Assembly (NCBI GenBank): GCA_963693305.1
Contig: OY855913.1
Location: 22,425,614-22,489,613 of the forward strand
Source of the DNA: Meandrina meandrites
Taxonomy: Eukaryota > Cnidaria > Anthozoa > Scleractinia > Meandrinidae
Length of the DNA: 64,000 nt
Direction: 5' to 3'
Each line of letters opens with the position of its first letter. The stretch's first letter is position 1. Positions 59,064-64,000 of this stretch are shown here, one piece after another. Below the pieces are notes generated by a model. That model was not told where the DNA came from. It saw only the letters and a list, made by a program, of their open reading frames with translations, and searched no databases. A program made the translations under genes and the position numbers.

Positions 59064-62000
59064 TCAAAGTAACCTGCAACATTCGCTTCGGCGTTGGGAT
59101 GCTCTTAATTCCTCTTCCTCGTAAAGAATATCCTCTGCTAATAGGTTAAAGGTTTCTCTGATATTCTTGCCGGTCTTGCCACTGACTTCCATGAAAGAAA
59201 CTCCATGGTCCACGGCAAACTAGAGGGAAATGGATGATGCAAGTAAGGACAGCCAAACAGCGTTACGGCTTGTATCAGTGAACTGGTATTTCTTTAGGGG
59301 TGGGGGTTGGGGTGGATGGGGGAGAATCCCTATAAAGTACCACACGGGATGGTTTGTCCGGTGCACTGTGGAGCTAGGATAAATTTTAAAAACCAATGCA
59401 TTTTCAGGTACTAGATACAATGTAAGTACTTTCCTCAAATTATGATACCTCAAGAGTAAAAGAAGTTCGAACCTCGCCCACAAAACAGTCTTGAATTCTC
59501 CCCTTTCACACTCACTTGAGTGCTTAAGGTTACGTGAGCGGATTGCAACACTTTTCTATTACTCTCATGGAATTTAGGTAAAAAAGTACGTAAATAATAT
59601 GAGAAACCACATGTGTAAGAAGCTAGTTCACAGGAGCAGCAAGTTACCTCTTCCAGTGTTTTCTTGGAGACTTCTCTTCTGTCCTCTATATCACATTTGT
59701 TTCCAATGACAGCAACTGCAGGATATCTTTGACAGTGCTAATTAGGAATAAAACTATAGTTAGCAACATAGTTTGTCTAAAAATAACAAACATACAGGGC
59801 CTACAATGTGAGTCGAGAGCTATGTGGGTGAACCTTTTGCATGTATTGTGCCGTTCCATAAAATATCAACACCTCCCTCACAGATGATTTTTTGGTCTGA
59901 ACCACTCCTCCCCTCATGACCCTCCATGGGGAGGTATGGGAACACACACTGCAGGCCTATGATGCTTGATATAAAAAACATCTCAGTCACTATTGACCAA
60001 AATGTATAATTGTTTAAGAAAATTGTCGCATACAGTAGTGACACTGTGAGCGAAGCTGAAATAGTAGTGTTTAAACAAGCAAGCAACCGTGGACGATGAT
60101 CCTACTGGTATACGTTGGATCAATAATGATCTGATCGGTTTAAAATAGAAAAATGAAGACTATAAAAAAGCAGAAACCGATACAACGTAGAAAAGTTATA
60201 AATTTGTGTACTATATTTCGGCTGGCCAAACCAGCCTTCTTCAGGTACAAAGTAAGTGAAATAGTAGGTCCGCAATGCGTACGGTGAACATAGCGCATTC
60301 CTTTGCATGTATTGCAGACCTTCGATATATGAGGCTATTATCATGAATGGGTGGTGTTTAATTGTTAGATGAGGATGACAAATATGTGCCCAGTGGTTAA
60401 CCTGTATAGGACCATCCCTGGGGAAGGGGGATGGGATACTAAAACATTTTTTAGTAAGGTGAGGCTCTGCCACAAGGTGCAAACCCTTGTACTTTTTTTT
60501 TTATTTTTGAGAGAAATAACAATCCTTTCATAAACCTTTGATAGTAGAAAGCACCCTTTCACATACCAAAAGTAAAGATATTCTGCATCTTTTTTTAAAT
60601 TTTTCACTTTAATTACTCTTTAAAAGATTAAAAATCAACTGTCAGGTGGGTCTGTTCAAGATATTGTGAAAGGCTGTTTTCTATACTTCAACTTGTGAAA
60701 TCCTACCTGTTTATTTGCCTTCAGCCTGAAATAAAAAGTTCCCCTTGAGCCTCTTGTATAGTTTACTTATATTAACAATATTTCCAGCTGGATTTTCTGA
60801 ATGGAGAGGATCATGGTCCACTTTAGCCTGAGTGCTTACAGCGTTAGTTTTTTTTTAATAATTACCTCATCAATATCCTGCAGCCACTTTGAACAACACT
60901 CAAAAGAACTTCTATCTGTGATGTCATAGACTACCATTATGCCCTGCAAGAGATGAGAGATGTGCCAATTATGGTTTCCTTGTGGATATTTGAATAGCTA
61001 TTGTATCCAAACCTGAGACTATCTCTCTTTATTATTACCTTCCATAGAAAATGAATGATCTCCTTTTCACATACCTATTGAGTGGACACATATACTGTAG
61101 GGCCATTTCTTATAACCCTATATGATGAGTACCCTGCCCCCCCTCCCCCCCTCACCCCAACTGCCCCCTGTTCGGGATGAGTTGGCCATTTTGGTGCATC
61201 TTTCGATATTTTGAAGGGTTTTTTTAATATAGTCCCCTCCCTCCTCAGCAGAGGCTTCCTATAGTAGGGTTTCGGTAGCGAAGAATTCGCTGAGCAAAGT
61301 GAGTGCAGTTGCAAGAAAATAGAGAGAGCAGCGTCGGAGAGATTTTCCGCCCAAAGGATGTCTCATCTTGTGTGCCTGCACTCACCTTGCTCAGCGGATT
61401 TCTATAATGGACACCCCATAGACCCCTGTCCCCTGTGGAGGAGAGAGTCCCTACCCTTTACTTTGCTCAGTAACTTGTTTAAATCCGTACCCCTTTACAT
61501 GCTTATAGCCAGATAAAGGTACCTCCTTGAGTGGAGCCTCCCCATATAGTCCATTAGAGGGAGTACCCCCATGCAGCAGACCCTGGTCATACCCCTTCAT
61601 TATATTTCTTAGGCCGAGTACCATTTCATTAAAAAATCTCTCTAGCAACATACAAGAACCATCTCCTGAACCGTTTCTTACAGTAAGCTGAACTCACCCG
61701 GAATTCTTTGTAAAGTGATTTCTGGACATTTGCTGTTCCTGATGTATCACTAGACAAAATATTACACAATTCAATAAGACAGGATCCAAACTCCTGGCCA
61801 AGACTTATAAGAGGGTCGTACAGGGATATTCTCGTGATGCGTGATAAGCTTATTTTATTTTCCGTGAAACGTGAATTTAATAAATTTATTCTTCGTGACC
61901 CGTGACCGGAAGGTTTTGCGTGACACGTGAAGAGCTTGAATTAATGTTTAAACAAGCAAGCAACCGTGGACGATGATCCTACTGGTATACGTTGGATCAA

Positions 62001-62858
62001 TAATGATCTGATCGGTTTAAAATAGAAAAATGAAGACTATAAAAAAGCAGAAACCGATACAACGCAGAAAGGTCTTAAATTTGTGTACTATATTTCGGCT
62101 GGCCAAACCAGCCTTCTTCAGGTACAATGGGAAATTACATTGGGAAGGGTTTTATATGTAGTGATTGCGGTATTTTGCGTAATACCGGAAATACGTAAAG
62201 GTAATGAAATTGACAGTGTAGAATGAAATAAAAATAAAGTAAAATAAACTAAAAATAATAAAATAGCTGATAATACAGTACAGATAAATAAATCAGTATG
62301 TTTCTTCGCGAATGTTAAGACCTTCGGGATCAATTGTCCTGCCTTTTAAGATTAAAAAGGCTTCCCTGGCCTTACGGATTGAGTCCCTGTTTGAAAAGAC
62401 TTTTTCGATGGGGATTAGTTGCATGTCATTAGCAGTGTGGTTAGGAGAGGATAGGAAATGTTGCGCAACTGTGGTAGGTTTAGATATAGTACACAAATTT
62501 AAAACCTTTCTGCGTTGTATCGGTTTCTGCTTTTTTATAGTCTTGAATTAATAACCGATATTCGTGATTTCACCACTTTATTGACTTTATTTTGCGTGAT
62601 TTTAAGACGCGAGACCTCAAATGTGACCTCCGTATAATTATCGTAACGTCAAACACTCTTTGTAGAGTAAGAACAGGATAAAAGAGTATGTTTCTTTCTT
62701 ATTTTCGTGATTTCTTAATCAATTTTGATTTCTTCAAACACTATTTGTAGCGTAAGAACGGCATAAAAGAGTACTTGTTTTCGTGATTCGGGAAAATGAA
62801 ATTTCAATATCCGTGATCCGTGATTCGTTATTTTTTTCGTCCGTGAATCGTGCCAGAG

Positions 62859-62896
<38 letters not shown>

Positions 62897-64000
62897 TGTA
62901 CGACCCTCTTATAAAGCAAAAATTGTTATGGAAAAATTTCATTCATACCCCTCCTCTTATAGAAGTTTTCTTGGTTTGAAGTCTCCTTTCCCTCCCCACC
63001 CCACCATTTTTGAAAAATATTTACCTTCATACTTTTCATATTAAAATTTTCAATTAGTTTTTTAAACCCCCTCTCCCTCAGAATTTCTTATGATTTCTTA
63101 TGGATCATATTTCCTGGAGCTGTAAACTATAATAAAAATCTTGTAAATTGATACGATTCACGGAAGTTACGGTAATAATCTGCATTTTGGCGGTTTTCGT
63201 CGACGGATCACCCCCGCCGCGAAAAAAAAAACCTCGTGATCACAGGTTACAATAAAAATATTTCAAAATACCATACATTATTTGAAGCGTGATTTCCTTG
63301 CCCTGTACCTCCATTTTCTTCGTTGTAATTTCCCGGCCTGTAGGTTTCGCAGAATTCAGGTGTGAATAAATAATTTGAAACATTGATGATCACCACCCCC
63401 CCCCCCCCCCTAATGAGGGGGGGGGGGGGGGGGCGGTGTCAAGTGATGCAGAGGTGGAGCAGAGCGCGGAGCGCGAACACGAGCGCAAACGTGCGTCTCG
63501 CGCTTTGCGCTCGTCCTTTCTCTGCGCGTTCGTGTTCGCGCTCACCGCTATTCCCCTCGCGCCATTTCCGGCTTAACTACCACCTGCGGCTGCAGGGTAC
63601 GTCTCAAGAACTCTTGTTTCCATGGTGATTAACTTGAGTACGTAACAGGCAACTGCTACAAGCAAAGATCTTTTTTTTATAGTTCGTATCCGAAAAACCC
63701 CTTTGGAATTGACTTGACTGCCTCTTATGACCGATCAAAACCGGGTGAGATAACGGATGAAATAAAACAAGACAAAATAAAGCTAATCGCCTATCGAAAT
63801 GACAGCAAATGAAGATAAAATAAATAATATCGGTAGACATCAAATTACACCCCGAGGTGAAAAAACAGTAAAGCCTTCCGAAGAATAAATAAAAAAATAA
63901 AATATTTATAAACTGACCTTCTGTCGCATGCCCATCGTCGTCGTTGGAAAAACTGCTCACAATACAGCTCTTTCCAACTCCTGATTCTCCTATAACTGCG
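59064..64000 (-). CDS. Diverged Rab10-like GTPase, 5' end outside window
   Basis: Exons (minus) 63918-64000 (partial), 63277-63337, 61698-61749, 60866-60943, 59648-59737 and 59064-59219 join in phase; 172 residues are visible. Intron positions and phases equal those of Rab10 at 16944-27944, and exon lengths 61, 78 and 90 are identical. Conserved: P-loop GESGVGKS, the beta-strand exon KKMEVQGKEITLQI, GIMVVYDITDRSSFE and G4 GNKCDIED. Changed: switch I is shortened (DDDGHATEG), the WDTAGQE motif reads IDTSGTA so the catalytic glutamine is threonine, switch II is three residues shorter, G5 SAK is SGK, and the C-terminus is CCRLL, a CaaX-type geranylgeranyl signal, where Rab10 ends CC. It is a membrane-directed Rab by descent; the lost glutamine predicts weak GTP hydrolysis. 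All splice sites and the frame are intact, so it is not an obvious pseudogene. Exon 2 was found by homology and is the least certain. Confidence 0.8.
60066..60250. mobile_element. Penelope-like element terminal fragment
   Basis: About 185 bp nearly identical to 61945-62130 (gtttaaacaagcaagcaacc through aaaccagccttcttcaggta). It lies in intron 4 of the Rab paralogue and carries the same hairpin core on minus as the longer copy. Confidence 0.75.
60216..60244 (-). ncRNA. Possible hammerhead ribozyme core, copy 1
   Basis: Minus strand reads CTGAAGA, A, a hairpin GGCTGG-TTTGG-CCAGCC, then GAAA. This matches the CUGANGA / stem II / GAAA core of hammerhead ribozymes, which are reported in Penelope-like elements. 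One extra A lies before stem II, and I could not establish stems I and III, so activity is unproven. Confidence 0.4.
62093..62121 (-). ncRNA. Possible hammerhead ribozyme core, copy 2
   Basis: Identical core to the copy at 60216-60244 (CTGAAGA, hairpin, GAAA) in the corresponding part of the longer Penelope-like fragment. Conservation of the core in both copies may simply reflect recent common origin. Confidence 0.4.
62293..62496 (-). pseudogene. Penelope-like GIY-YIG endonuclease, C-terminal fragment
   Basis: The frame reads VAQHFLSSPNHTANDMQLIP, then IEKVFSNRDSIRKAREAFLI and TIDPEGLNIRE. This is the usual C-terminus of the GIY-YIG nuclease of Penelope-like retroelements (HF..PNH...DM, IEK, R..RE.FLI, GLN.R). 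The catalytic GIY-YIG motifs and the reverse transcriptase are missing. Confidence 0.75.
62860..62894. repeat. Poly-C run (35 C)
   Basis: Longest homopolymer seen in the window, next to the right inverted end of the element at 61805-62914. The true length is likely variable. Confidence 0.85.
63396..63433. repeat. C15-spacer-G17 inverted homopolymer
   Basis: Fifteen C, the six bases taatga, then seventeen G. The two runs can pair into a near-perfect hairpin, or each G-rich strand can form a quadruplex. It lies in intron 1 of the Rab paralogue. It may mark the ends of two adjoining or collapsed elements. Confidence 0.85.

Larger units (their letters stand above)
61945..62541 (-). mobile_element. 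Penelope-like element, truncated
   Basis: Flanked by the direct repeat cttgaattaa (61935-61944, 62542-62551). The two sides carry an inverted copy of one terminal segment (gcagaaaccgatacaac at about 62047, and the inverse at about 62510). The middle encodes the end of a GIY-YIG endonuclease on minus. These traits fit Penelope-like elements, which use inverted partial terminal repeats. The reverse transcriptase is missing. Confidence 0.8.
61805..62914. mobile_element. Inverted-end element with poly-C, hosting a Penelope fragment
   Basis: Perfect 19-bp inverse ends: ttataagagggtcgtacag at 61805-61823 and its complement at 62896-62914. The interior is a degenerate cgtgannngtga series and a 35-C run. 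A Penelope-like fragment is inserted at 61945-62541. It lies in intron 2 of the Rab paralogue. Confidence 0.75.

Noticed and set aside
62715..62942. Glycine-rich minus frame and proline-rich plus frame
   Set aside because: Both translate the 35-C homopolymer.
63204..63290. Alternative exon 2 for the Rab paralogue using the acceptor nearer 63304
   Set aside because: It fits by phase but gives no Rab similarity, whereas the upstream acceptor at 63338 gives a 61-nt exon matching the Rab10 exon residue by residue.
1..64000. CRISPR array, prophage or bacterial operon
   Set aside because: No regularly spaced repeats with unique spacers, no operon-like gene packing; gene structure is clearly eukaryotic.

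Overview
The window looks like animal nuclear DNA, most probably from a cnidarian (anthozoan). This is inferred from intron-rich genes, a metazoan Rab10 orthologue, a C2H2 zinc-finger protein, a replication-type histone H2A with a 3' stem-loop, and a dense mix of PIF/Harbinger, Penelope-like, RTE-like LINE, tRNA-SINE and many short inverted-repeat elements. No bacterial operon, CRISPR array or rRNA is present. Splice models below were built by hand from GT/AG sites, reading phase and family resemblance.

Layout: 1-14 kb has no recognisable conserved gene, but 4.7-10.3 kb is a four-unit diverged tandem array. Units 1 and 4 keep a short ORF with a hydrophobic N-terminus that aligns codon for codon. 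16.9-27.9 kb (minus) is a complete six-exon Rab10 gene (199 aa) whose 6-kb first intron is full of repeats. 31.9-34.5 kb (minus) is a C2H2 zinc-finger protein of about 854 aa. 35.3-40.8 kb is a nest of transposons: two inverted copies of a 0.4-kb element, a pogo-like MITE holding another MITE, and a 2.45-kb PIF/Harbinger derivative inside a TCGA-rich element. 40.9-41.3 kb (plus) is histone H2A. 43.25-49.4 kb (minus) is a three-exon gene (656 aa) combining a GT-A-like and a LicD domain, as in the FKRP group. 50.0-52.3 kb is a dead RTE-like LINE. 52.8-53.7 kb (plus) is the 3' end of a gene with a USP-like domain that lacks the expected His box. 57.1-57.4 kb is a Harbinger transposase remnant. 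59.1-64.0 kb (minus, running off the window) is a strongly diverged Rab10 paralogue, with a Penelope-like fragment inside a poly-C-bearing inverted-repeat element in one of its introns.

The genes do not form an operon or a shared pathway. The clearest relation is between the two Rab genes: same strand, same intron positions and phases, and four of the six exons identical in coding length or phase pattern, which points to local duplication. The paralogue has changed its switch II glutamine, its G5 motif, its switch I and its C-terminal prenylation motif, so it probably does not cycle like a normal Rab. Together with the peptide-encoding tandem array it is the best candidate for something new here.
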